From contig NZ_VFPH01000001.1 of the NCBI RefSeq assembly GCF_006717045.1, forward strand, positions 3,224,001-3,288,000: a stretch of 64,000 nt of DNA, given 5' to 3'. The notes below the pieces were generated by a model. That model was not told the origin of the DNA. It was given only the letters and a program-made list of their open reading frames with translations, and searched no databases. Of this stretch, positions 19,514-27,837 are shown piece by piece. Position 1 is the first letter of the stretch. Every line of letters starts with the position of its first letter. The position numbers and the translations under genes were made by a program. This DNA is from Pseudonocardia cypriaca (GTDB lineage: Bacteria > Actinomycetota > Actinomycetes > Mycobacteriales > Pseudonocardiaceae).

Positions 19514-20011
19514 TCAGGTGCGGCGGCGGCTCTCGCTCGCGGCCTTCCCGCTGGCGGCGACCGCGCTCGTGACGGCGGAGCGCCGCGGGAGCGGGGTGCT
19601 GTAGACGACGCTGGTGGTCACGGAACCGAGGCCGGCGATGCGGCCGGTCACCCCCTCCAGGTGGCGCATCGAGCGGGCGCGCACGCTCAGCACGAAGCAG
19701 TCCTCCCCCGTGACGTGGTGGGCCTCGGTGACCTCCGGCGTGGTGGCCAGCAGGTCGCGGAAGGGCTTGTAGTTGCCGTGCGGGTAGCGCAGGCGGACGA
19801 GCGCCATGATCGGCAGGCCGAGCCTCTCCGGGTCGACCTCGCAGTGGTAGCCCGTGATCACGCCCGTCTCCTCGAGCCTGCGCACCCGCTCGGTGACAGC
19901 GCTGGGCGAGAGGCCGACCAGGCGGCCGAGGTCGGCGTAGCTCGCACGCCCATCGCGCTGCAGCGCTTCCAACAGGCGCCAGTCCAGATCGTCCAGGGAT
20001 TCCACGGCCAC
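19514..20011 (-). CDS. Lrp/AsnC family transcriptional regulator
   Basis: A 165-residue protein. The N-terminal helix-turn-helix (about 8-55) contains DWRLLEALQRDGRASYADLGRLVGLS and SAVTERVRRLEETGVITGY, the Lrp signature. The C-terminal RAM domain (about 65-140) has the VTGEDCFVLSV effector-pocket strand. The tail is Ser/Ala/Arg-rich and low in complexity. The gene is divergent from the rhodanese gene across 63 bases, so it may control that gene and itself in response to an amino acid. The effector is not readable. Confidence 0.9.
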   Translation of the reverse strand: MAVESLDDLDWRLLEALQRDGRASYADLGRLVGLSPSAVTERVRRLEETGVITGYHCEVDPERLGLPIMALVRLRYPHGNYKPFRDLLATTPEVTEAHHVTGEDCFVLSVRARSMRHLEGVTGRIAGLGSVTTSVVYSTPLPRRSAVTSAVAASGKAASESRRRT

Positions 20012-20017
20012 AGCGCA

Positions 20018-20023
20018 AATCTA
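20018..20023 (-). promoter_or_regulatory. Candidate -10 element for leaderless Lrp-type regulator transcript
   Basis: Read on the minus strand, TAGATT ends 6 bases before the GTG at 20011. It fits TANNNT at leaderless spacing. Confidence 0.4.
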
Positions 20024-20061
20024 CCGTTGATTCCACCTTCCAGCGTCGAAGGAACCGGATC

Positions 20062-20067
20062 TAGCGT
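20062..20067 (+). promoter_or_regulatory. Candidate -10 element for leaderless rhodanese transcript
   Basis: TAGCGT ends 7 bases before the ATG at 20075, and no Shine-Dalgarno sequence is present. It lies 38 bases from the divergent regulator's own candidate element, so one bound regulator could cover both. Confidence 0.4.
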
Positions 20068-20074
20068 CCTGCCC

Positions 20075-20488
20075 ATGACCCCCGACGCCGTCACCTTCTT
20101 CACCTCCCGCCTGACCTTCCAGACCGACGTCGCCGACGTCCACGCCGCGTTCGCCAGCGGCGACCCCGGGTTCGCCCTCGTCGACTCGCGCAGCAGCGCC
20201 GCGTGGACGCAGGGCCGGATCCCGGGCGCATTGCACCTGCCCACCGCGGAGATCCCCGAGCGCGCCGCAGCGCTGCTCGACCCCGGCGTGCCGGTCGTGA
20301 CCTACTGCTGGGGCCCGGGCTGCAACGGCGCCACCCGCGCCGCACTCGCCTTCGCCCGCCTCGGCTACGACGTGCGCGAGATGCTCGGTGGGATCGAGTA
20401 CTGGACGCGCGAGGGCTTCCCGGTGGAGGTGGACGGAGACGTCGTCCGCTCCGCACCGGATCCGCTCACGACTCCCTGCGGGTGCTGA
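20075..20488 (+). CDS. Rhodanese-like domain protein
   Basis: A 137-residue single-domain rhodanese (sulfur transferase). Domain landmarks are FALVDSRSSAAWTQGRIPGALHLP, the active-site loop beginning VVTYCWGPGCNGA with the candidate catalytic Cys at about residue 73, and LGGIEYWTREGFPV. The C-terminus ends CGC, adding two cysteines that could relay persulfide or bind metal. Divergent placement beside an Lrp-type regulator suggests control by it, as for many Lrp-neighbour pairs; this is inference. Confidence 0.88.
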   Translation: MTPDAVTFFTSRLTFQTDVADVHAAFASGDPGFALVDSRSSAAWTQGRIPGALHLPTAEIPERAAALLDPGVPVVTYCWGPGCNGATRAALAFARLGYDVREMLGGIEYWTREGFPVEVDGDVVRSAPDPLTTPCGC

Positions 20489-20512
20489 GCGGGTCGAGGC
20501 CGCGAGCCGACG

Positions 20513-21230
20513 GGGTTGGCGCGATCCTCGACCGCGCCCCGCCTTGATCGCTCGGAGCTGCACACACGCCCTGGCCCCGCTCGCCTCACAGCTTCACCAC
20601 CGGGACTCGGGTTGGCGTGCCGCGCGTGGCGCGCCGCGGTATGGGGGTGGCCGGGTGGGAACCACCGAACGTGTGGGCGCATTGCGAGATGCTCGTCTTG
20701 CCTCCCGGACCTGCGAAGAGCACGTCCCGGGGGCATGCACGGCGACCACCCGGTGGTCACCCCCTGTTGATTGAGGGTCGGGACCACCGGATAGTCGCGT
20801 GGGGACCCGACGGTGACGGTCTCGTCGTGAACGGCGTGCCCCCCAGTCGGGGACGGCCGCCCGCGCAACCACGGAATTCGGTAGTTCACCCAACGCAACC
20901 ATCTCCACAGGCGTGGGTTCGAGGCGAACGAGGTGGACTGGGCACAAGGCCGGGAGCGATTCGCGGTGGCATGCGGCGCAGGGGTGTCGGGAACGGCGCG
21001 CCAAGCCGGGTTTTGATGATCAGGTCGACACCACGCGTCTCAGGTCAAGATCAAGCACCCATGACGTCGATTTGATCACGCTGAAGCGCCCATGATCCTT
21101 GCGAGATGCGGTTCAGCGTCCTCACCAGGGCGATCCACCTCATCTCGGACCGATCATGCAGGGTTGATCGCCGCGAGATCGCGGTTTGCGCCCTAGCCAA
21201 GGCGATCCACACCATCTCGTAACGATCATG
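20513..21230 (+). repeat. Long dispersed repeat, copy L (inverted partner of 31851-32408)
   Basis: This gene-free stretch matches the reverse complement of 31851-32408. Bases 20978-21099 are identical to the complement of 31984-32105 over 122 bp, and most of 20735-20900 is nearly identical. This copy carries about 160 extra bases (20564-20734). Part of that insert, near 20643-20670, resembles the repeat again in the opposite orientation. Short open frames inside do not stay in frame between copies, so I regard it as noncoding. No transposase is present. Confidence 0.88.
21091..21230 (+). repeat. Two tandem REP-like palindromic units at the end of repeat L
   Basis: Unit one (21091-21158, 68 bp) begins CATGATC..GCGAGATG and ends CATCTCG..GATCATG, so its ends are imperfect inverted repeats. 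Unit two (about 21154-21230) is a diverged version sharing GCGATCCAC..CATCTCG..CGATCATG. The same two units occur in copy R at 31925-31992 and 31851-31930. They can fold into long hairpins just downstream of the TrpB2 gene's stop and may also end its transcription. Confidence 0.7.
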
Positions 21231-21234
21231 AACG

Positions 21235-22494
21235 TCAGCCCTGCTCGTCGGGCAGCCGGCCGTGGAGGTAGTCGTCGTACGCCGACAGGTCCAGGAAGCC
21301 GTGGCCGCAGTAGTTGAAGAGGATCACCCGCTCCTCACCCGTCTCCTTCGCTGCCAGGGCCTCGTCGATCGCGGCCCGGATGGCGTGGGCGGCCTCCGGG
21401 GCCGCGATCTTGCCCTCGGCCCGGGCGAACTGGACGGCCGCCTCGAACACCTTCCCCTGCGGGTAGGCGACAGCCTCCATCCGGCCGTCGCGGACGAGCG
21501 CGGAGACCAGCGGTGAGTCGCCGTGGTAGCGCAGCCCGCCCGCGTGGATCGACGGCGGGACGAAGTCGTGTCCGAGCGTGTACATCGGCAGCAGCGGGGT
21601 GAGGCCCTCGGTGTCACCGAAGTCGTAGTCGAACCGCCCTTGCGTCAGCGTCGGGCAGGACACCGGTTCGACGGCCACGAGCCGGACCGCGGCGTCCGGC
21701 ACGAACGGGAACGCGATGCCGCCGAGGTTCGAGCCGCCGCCGCACGGCGCGATCACCACGTCCGGCAGCCGCTCCCCCGCCAGCTCCAGCTGCTCCTTGG
21801 CCTCCAGCCCGATCACGGTCTGGTGCAGCAGCACGTGGTTGAGGACCGACCCGAGCGCGTAGTGCGTGTCGTCGCGGGAGACGCAGTCCCGCACGGCGTC
21901 CGAGATCGCCGTGCCGAGGGAGCCGGGGTGCTGCGGGTCGTCCACCGGCGAGGCGACCACGGAGCCGCCCCACGTCTCCATCGCGACCCGGCGGTACGGC
22001 TTCTGCTCGTACGACGCGCGCACCATGTAGACCTGCAGGTCGAGGCCGAACTGGGCGCAGGCGAACGCGAGGGCGGTACCCCACTGCCCCGCGCCGGTCT
22101 CGGTGGACAGGCGCGTGATGCCCTCCTGGGCGTTGTAGAAGGCCTGCGCGACGGCCGTGTTGGGCTTGTGGCTGCCGGCGGGCGACACCGACTCGTCCTT
22201 GAAGTAGATCCGCGCAGGCGTGCCGAGCGCACGCTCCAGCCGGACCGCCCGCACGAGCGGGGTGGGCCGCCAGAGCCGCAGGATGTCGAGCACCTCGCCG
22301 GGCACGTCGATCCACGGCTCCGTGGAGACCTCCTGCCCGATCAGCGCCATCGGGAAGAGCGGCGCCAGGTCGTCCGGCCCGACGGGCTGCCGCGTACCCG
22401 GGTGCAGCGGCGGTTCGAGGGGCTTCGGAAGGTGCGGCGCGACGTTGAACCACGCGCTGGGGATCTTCTCGGGCGGCAACGTCCATCGGGTCAT
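21235..22494 (-). CDS. trpB2: TrpB2-type tryptophan synthase beta-like PLP enzyme
   Basis: A 419-residue PLP-dependent fold II enzyme of the TrpB2 subgroup, which lacks a dedicated TrpA partner. The PLP lysine is in SPAGSHKPNTAVAQA (about 110-125), the phosphate-binding Gly loop is APCGGGSNLGG, and RPTPLVRAVRLE and TETGAGQWGTALA are family blocks. The long N-terminal region (EKIPSAWFNVAPHLPKPLEPPLHP) is typical of TrpB2. ATG 22494 has GGAGG six bases upstream. Possible roles are indole-to-tryptophan salvage or serine deamination. No other trp gene is nearby. Confidence 0.9.
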   Translation of the reverse strand: MTRWTLPPEKIPSAWFNVAPHLPKPLEPPLHPGTRQPVGPDDLAPLFPMALIGQEVSTEPWIDVPGEVLDILRLWRPTPLVRAVRLERALGTPARIYFKDESVSPAGSHKPNTAVAQAFYNAQEGITRLSTETGAGQWGTALAFACAQFGLDLQVYMVRASYEQKPYRRVAMETWGGSVVASPVDDPQHPGSLGTAISDAVRDCVSRDDTHYALGSVLNHVLLHQTVIGLEAKEQLELAGERLPDVVIAPCGGGSNLGGIAFPFVPDAAVRLVAVEPVSCPTLTQGRFDYDFGDTEGLTPLLPMYTLGHDFVPPSIHAGGLRYHGDSPLVSALVRDGRMEAVAYPQGKVFEAAVQFARAEGKIAAPEAAHAIRAAIDEALAAKETGEERVILFNYCGHGFLDLSAYDDYLHGRLPDEQG

Positions 22495-22586
22495 CGTCGA
22501 CCTCCAGCACCTCGGAGCCACACCGTCGTCTCGGGGGCCTCGGATCAGCAGTATGGCTCCGAAGTGAGCGAAGGCCGCGTGGGAGA

Positions 22587-23087
22587 GTGGGCCGCGTGAG
22601 GCAGTTGGTGGGTGCGGTGGTCCTGACGGTGGCACTCGGTGGGTGCTCGACCGCCGAGGCTCCGGCTCCTGCCGAACCGCCGCCCCCACCCCCGCCGCCG
22701 CCCGCGGCGTGCCTGCTCGACACCACCGCGCTCGCAGCAGCCACGGGGCTGTCCTGGACCCCGGACGCGACCACGGCGAACGACACCCGCTGCGTCTACG
22801 ACCCGTCCGGCGTCCAGCGAGCGGCCGACGGACCGGCGTTCCTGTCCGTGGACGTCGCCACCGCCACCACCACGCTCGACACCGTGGCCGAGCTGTGCGA
22901 GAAGGGCTCACGGGCGCCGGTGGGGACCGCCGGGTTCGTGTGCCGCTACCAGGGCGGCAACGTGTTCGCCGCCGTGACGCACGAGGGCAGGCTGGTGACG
23001 CTGGCCGCCTCCGCCGTGCCGACCGGCACGACCGCCGCGCAGCTGGTGGTTGCGCTCGACCAGCAGGTGGCGGCGTTGAGCCGCTAG
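22587..23087 (+). CDS. Small secreted lipoprotein, function unknown
   Basis: A 166-residue protein with a lipoprotein signal peptide: hydrophobic VGAVVLTVALGGC with the lipobox Cys at residue 20. An Ala/Pro linker with nine consecutive prolines follows (about 32-40). The mature domain (about 43-166) resembles actinobacterial DUF3558-like lipoproteins in size and in having paired cysteines, but I do not identify it. GTG at 22587 is used; GTG at 22596 would also preserve the signal. The 3' end overlaps the convergent rbpA stop by four bases. Confidence 0.72.
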   Translation: MGRVRQLVGAVVLTVALGGCSTAEAPAPAEPPPPPPPPPAACLLDTTALAAATGLSWTPDATTANDTRCVYDPSGVQRAADGPAFLSVDVATATTTLDTVAELCEKGSRAPVGTAGFVCRYQGGNVFAAVTHEGRLVTLAASAVPTGTTAAQLVVALDQQVAALSR

Positions 23088-23428
23088 GGCAGCTCGCGGG
23101 AGGCGCGGAGGCGGTTGAGCGCCTCCTCGAGGATGGCCGCGCCGTCGGCGTCGCTGCGCCGCTCCTTCACGTAGGCGAGGTGCGTCTTGTACGGCTCGGT
23201 GCGCGGCGGTGCCGGCGGGTTCTCCCCGTCCCGGCCCGCGGGCAGGCCGCAGCGCGGGCAGTCCCACGACTCGGGGATGTCCGCCTCGTTGGCGAACGAT
23301 GGGGTGGTGACGTGGCCGTTCGCGCAGAAGTAGGGGATGCGCGAGCGTGGCGCGGTCTCGCCTCGCTCGGACTCCCCCATCGGACCGGCCCCCACCCGGG
23401 TGCCGCGGATCGCGTTGCCGCCGGACAT
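23084..23428 (-). CDS. rbpA: RNA polymerase-binding protein RbpA
   Basis: A 114-residue actinobacterial protein that binds sigma factor and promoter DNA and stabilises the open complex. The N-terminal tail has GNAIRGTRVGAGPMGE; the core reads FCANGHVTTPSFANEADIPESWDCPRCG-like, with Cys residues for zinc; the sigma-interaction region is KTHLAYVKERRSDADGAAILEEAL. GGGAGG precedes the ATG. It follows secG in the direction of transcription by 13 bases and probably belongs to the gap-pgk-tpiA-secG unit or its read-through. Confidence 0.95.
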   Translation of the reverse strand: MSGGNAIRGTRVGAGPMGESERGETAPRSRIPYFCANGHVTTPSFANEADIPESWDCPRCGLPAGRDGENPPAPPRTEPYKTHLAYVKERRSDADGAAILEEALNRLRASRELP

Positions 23429-23441
23429 CCCTTTGCCTCCC

Positions 23442-23678
23442 TCAGGCCCCGACCCGGACCAACAGCCCGGTGCCGATGATCGCGATCACCCAGATCGCAC
23501 CGACGAACAGCGTGAGCCGGTCGAGGTTCTTCTCGACCACGCTCGACCCCGACAGGCTCGACTGCACCCCGCCGCCGAAGAGGGTCGAGAGCCCTCCACC
23601 ACGGCCACGGTGGAGCAGGATCAGCAGCACGAGCAGCACGCTGGAGATGATCAGCACGATCTGCAGGGCCAGTTCCAT
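23442..23678 (-). CDS. secG: Preprotein translocase subunit SecG
   Basis: A 78-residue protein with two transmembrane helices (about 3-21 and 54-75) around a Gly/Ser-rich cytoplasmic loop that contains HRGRGGGLSTLFGGG, the SecG signature. It supports SecYE during SecA-driven export. A GAGG ribosome-binding site precedes the ATG. The downstream position after tpiA is conserved in actinobacteria; a hairpin separates the two genes here. Confidence 0.94.
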   Translation of the reverse strand: MELALQIVLIISSVLLVLLILLHRGRGGGLSTLFGGGVQSSLSGSSVVEKNLDRLTLFVGAIWVIAIIGTGLLVRVGA

Positions 23679-23766
23679 CGATCCTCATTCCCGAATTGCT
23701 CGCGCACATCCGACTGCTGTGCCGGGATACCGAGAGTACCGCGATGGCGCTCGGCCTCTCCCCGGG

Positions 23767-23824
23767 GTCGTGAGTGGATACGCGTGCTCCACCACTTGTC
23801 AGAGAACTCGTATCCACTCACGAC
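23767..23824 (-). terminator. Long hairpin after tpiA
   Basis: Arms 23767-23782 and 23809-23824 are perfect 16-base complements (GTCGTGAGTGGATACG and its complement) with a 26-base loop. The hairpin starts 4 bases past the tpiA stop. A nearly identical arm sequence occurs after metK at 49038-49079, so this is a recurrent terminator-type element. It may only partly block read-through into secG. Confidence 0.65.
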
Positions 23825-23828
23825 GGGG

Positions 23829-24617
23829 TTACGGGAGGGGACCGCCCGCGGCAATGGCGCAGAGCTGCGCGAACTCGTCGGCGTCCAGGCTGGCACCGCC
23901 GACGAGTGCGCCGTCGATGTCCTTCTCGGCCACGATCTCGCCGACGTTCTTGGCCTTCACCGAGCCCCCGTAGAGCACCCGGACGCTCGTGGCGATGGCC
24001 TCGCCGTACTTGGTCGCGACGGTTTCGCGGATCGCCGCGCACACCTCCTGCGCGTCGGCCGCGCTCGCGACGCGGCCGGTGCCGATCGCCCACACCGGTT
24101 CGTAGGCGATCACGAGGTTCTGCGCGTGCTGGCTCTGCACCTTCTCCAGCGCCGCGGTGACCTGGCGGGTGGTGTGGGCGACGTGCTCGCCCGCCTCCCG
24201 CACCTCCAGGTTCTCCCCGACGCACAGGATCGGGACGATCCCGTGCTTGACCGCCGCCTGCACCTTGCGGTTGACCAGCGCGTCGTCCTCACGGTGGTAC
24301 TCGCGCCGCTCGGAGTGCCCGACCACCACGTAGCGGCAGCCGAGCTTCGCGAGCATCACGCCGGAGACGTCACCGGTGTAGGCGCCGGAGTCGTGCGGCG
24401 ACAGGTCCTGCGCCCCGTGCACGAGCTTCAGCTTGTCGCCGTCGATGAGCGTCTGCACCGAGCGGATGTCGGTGAACGGCGGCAGCACCGCCACCTCGAC
24501 CTTGTCGAAATACTTCTCCGGCAGTGCGAAGGCGATCTTCTGCACCAGCGCGAGCGCCTCGAGGTGGTTGCAGTTCATCTTCCAGTTGCCGGCGATGAGC
24601 GGCGTGCGAACGGCCAT
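23829..24617 (-). CDS. tpiA: Triosephosphate isomerase
   Basis: A 262-residue TIM-barrel enzyme interconverting dihydroxyacetone phosphate and glyceraldehyde 3-phosphate. GNWKMNCN with the active-site Asn-Lys (10-17), VVGHSERREYH with the electrophilic His (about 97-107) and AYEPVWAIGTGRVAS with the catalytic Glu (about 170) are all present, as is the YGGSVKAKN phosphate loop. Its ATG directly follows the pgk stop codon. Confidence 0.97.
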   Translation of the reverse strand: MAVRTPLIAGNWKMNCNHLEALALVQKIAFALPEKYFDKVEVAVLPPFTDIRSVQTLIDGDKLKLVHGAQDLSPHDSGAYTGDVSGVMLAKLGCRYVVVGHSERREYHREDDALVNRKVQAAVKHGIVPILCVGENLEVREAGEHVAHTTRQVTAALEKVQSQHAQNLVIAYEPVWAIGTGRVASAADAQEVCAAIRETVATKYGEAIATSVRVLYGGSVKAKNVGEIVAEKDIDGALVGGASLDADEFAQLCAIAAGGPLP

Positions 24618-25802
24618 CTACTTCTCCAGGACGGCGATGCCGGGGAGGGACTTGCCCTCCAGGTACTCCAGCGACGCGCCGCCGCCGGTGGAGATGTGCG
24701 AGAACCCGTCCTCGGGCAGGCCGAGCGCCCGCACCGCGGCGGCCGAGTCGCCGCCGCCCACCACGCTGTACGCGCCCGAGTCGACGATCGCCTGCGCCAC
24801 CCCGCGGGTGCCCTCGGCGAACGGTGCCAGCTCGAACACGCCCATCGGCCCGTTCCAGAACACGGTGGCCGCGCGGCCCAGCACATCGGCGAACGCCGCG
24901 ACCGAGTCCGGGCCGATGTCGAGGCCCTTCCACCCGTCCGGGATGGCGTCCGCCGAGACGGTCTGCGTCTTCGCGTCGGCGGAGAAGTCGTCGGCCACCA
25001 CCACGTCGGAGGGCAGCACGATCTTGCCGGTCTCCAGCAGGGTGCGGCAGGTGTCGATCTGGTCGCCCTCCAGCAGCGAGTCGCCGACGCCGTACCCCTG
25101 GGCCGCGAGGAACGTGAAGCACATGCCCCCGCCGACGAGCAGCGCGTCGACCTTCGGCAGCAGCGCCTCGATCACCGCGAGCTTGTCGGAGACCTTCGAG
25201 CCGCCGAGCACCACGGCGTAGGGCCGCTCGGGCGACTCGGTGAGCCGCCGCAGCACCTCGACCTCGGTGAGCACCAGCCCGCCCGCGTACGCGGGGAGGT
25301 CCTGCGCCACGTCGTAGACGGACGCCTGCTTGCGGTGCACCACCCCGAAGCCGTCCGAGACGAACGCGCCGTTCGCCCCGGTCAGCGCGGCGAGCTCGTG
25401 GGCCAGCGCGGCGCGCTCGTCGTCGTTCTTGGACGTCTCGCGGGGGTCGAACCGGATGTTCTCCAGCAGCACGACCCCGCCGTCGGCCAACGCGCCGACG
25501 GCCGCCTGCGCCTCCTCGCCGTGGTCGGCGAGGGTGACCTCGGCCCCGAGCAGCTCACCGAGCCGCCCGGCGACCGGGGCGAGGGAGAACTTCGGGTCCG
25601 GCCCGCCCTTCGGCCGTCCGAGGTGCGCGGTGACGACCACGCGCGCCCCGGCCTCGCGGAGCTTCTGCAACGTGGGCACCGATGCCCGGATCCGGCCGTC
25701 GTCGGTGATCCGGGAGCCGTCGAGCGGGACGTTCAGGTCCGAGCGGACCAGCACGGTCCGCCCGGACACGCCCTCGGCGAGGAGGTCGTCGAGCGTCTTC
25801 AC
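24618..25802 (-). CDS. pgk: Phosphoglycerate kinase
   Basis: A 394-residue glycolytic kinase. RSDLNVPLDGSRITDDGRI is the N-terminal substrate site, HLGRPKGG follows near residue 60, the hinge and nucleotide region has LGGSKVSDKLAVIEALL, and the C-terminal VVGGGDSAAAV is conserved. The GTG start at 25802 overlaps the gap stop codon (GTGA). Confidence 0.97.
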   Translation of the reverse strand: MKTLDDLLAEGVSGRTVLVRSDLNVPLDGSRITDDGRIRASVPTLQKLREAGARVVVTAHLGRPKGGPDPKFSLAPVAGRLGELLGAEVTLADHGEEAQAAVGALADGGVVLLENIRFDPRETSKNDDERAALAHELAALTGANGAFVSDGFGVVHRKQASVYDVAQDLPAYAGGLVLTEVEVLRRLTESPERPYAVVLGGSKVSDKLAVIEALLPKVDALLVGGGMCFTFLAAQGYGVGDSLLEGDQIDTCRTLLETGKIVLPSDVVVADDFSADAKTQTVSADAIPDGWKGLDIGPDSVAAFADVLGRAATVFWNGPMGVFELAPFAEGTRGVAQAIVDSGAYSVVGGGDSAAAVRALGLPEDGFSHISTGGGASLEYLEGKSLPGIAVLEK

Positions 25803-26815
25803 AGCTTGGACGCCACCAGGTCCGTGATGTCGACGAGGCGGTTCGAGTAGCCCCACTCGTTGTCGTACCAGCCGAAGACCTTCACCTGGTTGCCGATGAC
25901 CTTGGTCAGCGGCGCGTCGAAGATGCAGGACGCCGGGTCGGTGACGATGTCGGAGGAGACGATCGGGTCCTCGCTGTACCGCAGGAAGCCCTTCAGCGGG
26001 CCGCTCTCGGCGGCCGCCTTGTACGCGGCGTTGACCTCCTCGACCGACGCCTCCTGGCGCAGGTCGACCGTGAGGTCGGTGATCGAGCCCGTGGGCACCG
26101 GGACGCGCAGCGAGTAGCCGTCGAGCTTGCCGTTGAGGTGCGGCAGCACGAGGCCGATCGCCTTCGCGGCACCCGTGGAGGTGGGCACCACGTTCAGGGC
26201 GGCGGCGCGGGCGCGGCGCTTGTCCTTGTGCGGGCCGTCCTGCAGGTTCTGGTCCTGCGTGTACGCGTGGATCGTGGTCATCAGACCCTTCTCGATCCCG
26301 AACGCGTCGTCGATCACCTTCGCCAGCGGCGCGAGGCAGTTCGTGGTGCAGGACGCGTTGGAGATGATGGTCTGCGAGCCGTCGTACGCGTCGTCGTTCA
26401 CGCCCATGACGACCGTGAGGTCGGGCTCCGTCGCGGGGGCGGAGATGATGACCTTCTTCGCGCCCGCGTCGAGGTGCTTGCTGGCGCCCTCGCGCTTGGT
26501 GAAGATGCCGGTGGACTCGACCACGACGTCGACGCCGAGGTCCTTCCACGGCAGCTCGGCGGGGTCGCGCACGGCGAGGCCCTTGAAGCCCTTGCCGTCG
26601 ACGATGATCTCGTCGTCGGTGTGGCTCACCTCGTAGGGCAGCCTGCCGAGGATCGAGTCGTACTTGAGCAGCCCCGCCAGCGTCGCGTTGTCGGTGATGT
26701 CGTTCACCGCGACGATCTCGATGTCGGTGGTGCCGGCCGCCCGCTGGGCGTCCACCGCCCGCCAGAAGTTGCGGCCGATGCGACCGAACCCGTTCACGCC
26801 CACCCGCACGGTCAT
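25799..26815 (-). CDS. gap: Glyceraldehyde-3-phosphate dehydrogenase
   Basis: A 338-residue NAD-dependent type I GAPDH. GVNGFGRIGRNFWRA is the cofactor motif, SNASCTTNCLAPL carries the catalytic Cys (about residue 157), and WYDNEWGYSNRLVDI is the C-terminal block. CAGGAGG precedes the ATG. It heads the gap-pgk-tpiA operon. In related genomes whiA lies directly upstream; here 5.6 kb of other DNA intervenes. Confidence 0.97.
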   Translation of the reverse strand: MTVRVGVNGFGRIGRNFWRAVDAQRAAGTTDIEIVAVNDITDNATLAGLLKYDSILGRLPYEVSHTDDEIIVDGKGFKGLAVRDPAELPWKDLGVDVVVESTGIFTKREGASKHLDAGAKKVIISAPATEPDLTVVMGVNDDAYDGSQTIISNASCTTNCLAPLAKVIDDAFGIEKGLMTTIHAYTQDQNLQDGPHKDKRRARAAALNVVPTSTGAAKAIGLVLPHLNGKLDGYSLRVPVPTGSITDLTVDLRQEASVEEVNAAYKAAAESGPLKGFLRYSEDPIVSSDIVTDPASCIFDAPLTKVIGNQVKVFGWYDNEWGYSNRLVDITDLVASKL

Positions 26816-26858
26816 GTGCGCCTCCTGTACCGCTCTCGCGTGTCTGGAACCGGCATCA

Positions 26859-26864
26859 ACCCTA
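26859..26864 (-). promoter_or_regulatory. Candidate -10 element for the gap operon
   Basis: On the minus strand, TAGGGT lies 43 bases before the gap ATG. It fits TANNNT; no clear -35 hexamer is visible. The gap operon needs its own promoter here because whiA has been moved away. Confidence 0.3.
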
Positions 26865-26963
26865 GTCGGCGGGCCGGCCGAGCGTATCGCGAGGGGCTGT
26901 ATCGATTCCGGAAAGCCGCAGGCCTCGCCGGGTGCCGCCGCTCCCCCGCGACGCCGGGTCGAC

Positions 26964-27837
26964 TCAGCCCTGGCCGCCGGGCACAGACGTCGGACGGGGA
27001 GGGCTCGTCCCCGCTCCGGGCCTCCGCGCCGCGGCGCGGACCGTCCACCAGGTGTAGCCGACGACCGCGAGGAGGAAGGGCAGCTCGTCGAGCAGCGTGG
27101 CCGGGGGGACCGGCCCGGCCGCCGGCATCAGCTGAGCCTGGGCGACGAGCTCGGCGACGACCTTGTGGACGACAGCCCGAGAGCCGCCTCCAGCCCGCCG
27201 GTGCGGATCGTGAGCCAGCACGTCGTGGCAACGACGACCACACCGGCTGCCTCGACCAGCGGATCGTCGCCGGAGCGGATCGCGAGGGAGACGGCCGCCA
27301 CCAGCAGGATCGCGGCCCACGCCCGGCCGGCCACGCCCCGAACACCTGCAGCAGCCACCCGTTCACGTACATCGTGCCGGCCATCGACAGCGACACGACG
27401 ACGACCGCGACCCCCGCCGCCGCCCACCACGTCGCGGCGCCCGGCCAGTACTCCGGATGCCAGCCGCCCGATCTCACGAGCCAGACCAGCATCACCGGCA
27501 GGGCGACCGCCAGGCCGCGTGCCGCACAGGCGCCGAGCCATCGCCGGCGCATGCGACGGGCCACGCCGGTCACCGTGCCCGGCCGGCCGGTGAGGCGCAC
27601 CGCCAGCAGGATCGCGGGGAGTAGGAGCGCGCCAGGGGCGTTGACCCAGAACAGATCGGCGAGCGGTCCCGGCTCCCGGCCGTCGACCGTCACGACGACC
27701 AGGAGGAGGAGACCGAGCAGGCCGAAGAGCCCGGCCAGCACGATCTCGAGGACCGGTCGCCACCAGCGGTACCGGCCGTCGCGGCCGAGCAGGTGGTAGG
27801 ACGGCGGGACGGTCGGCTGCCCGGAGTCCGTCGTCAC
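26964..27837 (-). pseudogene. Decayed CPBP intramembrane protease-like gene with two frame changes
   Basis: Three reading frames must be joined to follow one membrane protein. From GTG 27837 to about 27330 it reads PSYHLLGRDGRYRWW, then several helices and GWLLQVFGAWPAG. From about 27330 to 27175 it reads RAWAAILLVAAVSLA and CWLTIRTGGLEAALG. From about 27175 to 26964 it reads VVHKVVAELVAQ and a last helix. This order matches actinobacterial CPBP family proteases. The catalytic motifs are also lost: the EExxxR box aligns with TMYVNG, and the later His/Asn positions are not kept. It overlaps the methyltransferase stop (GTGA). Confidence 0.72.

Noticed and set aside
20594..21004. Possible conserved protein in repeat L, with a similar peptide from repeat R
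   Set aside because: Part of the peptide (GRDHRIVAWGPDGD..VVNGVPPSRG) is the same in both copies, but insertions shift the frame on either side, there is no ribosome-binding site, and identity is as high at silent as at non-silent sites. DNA-level repetition explains it.
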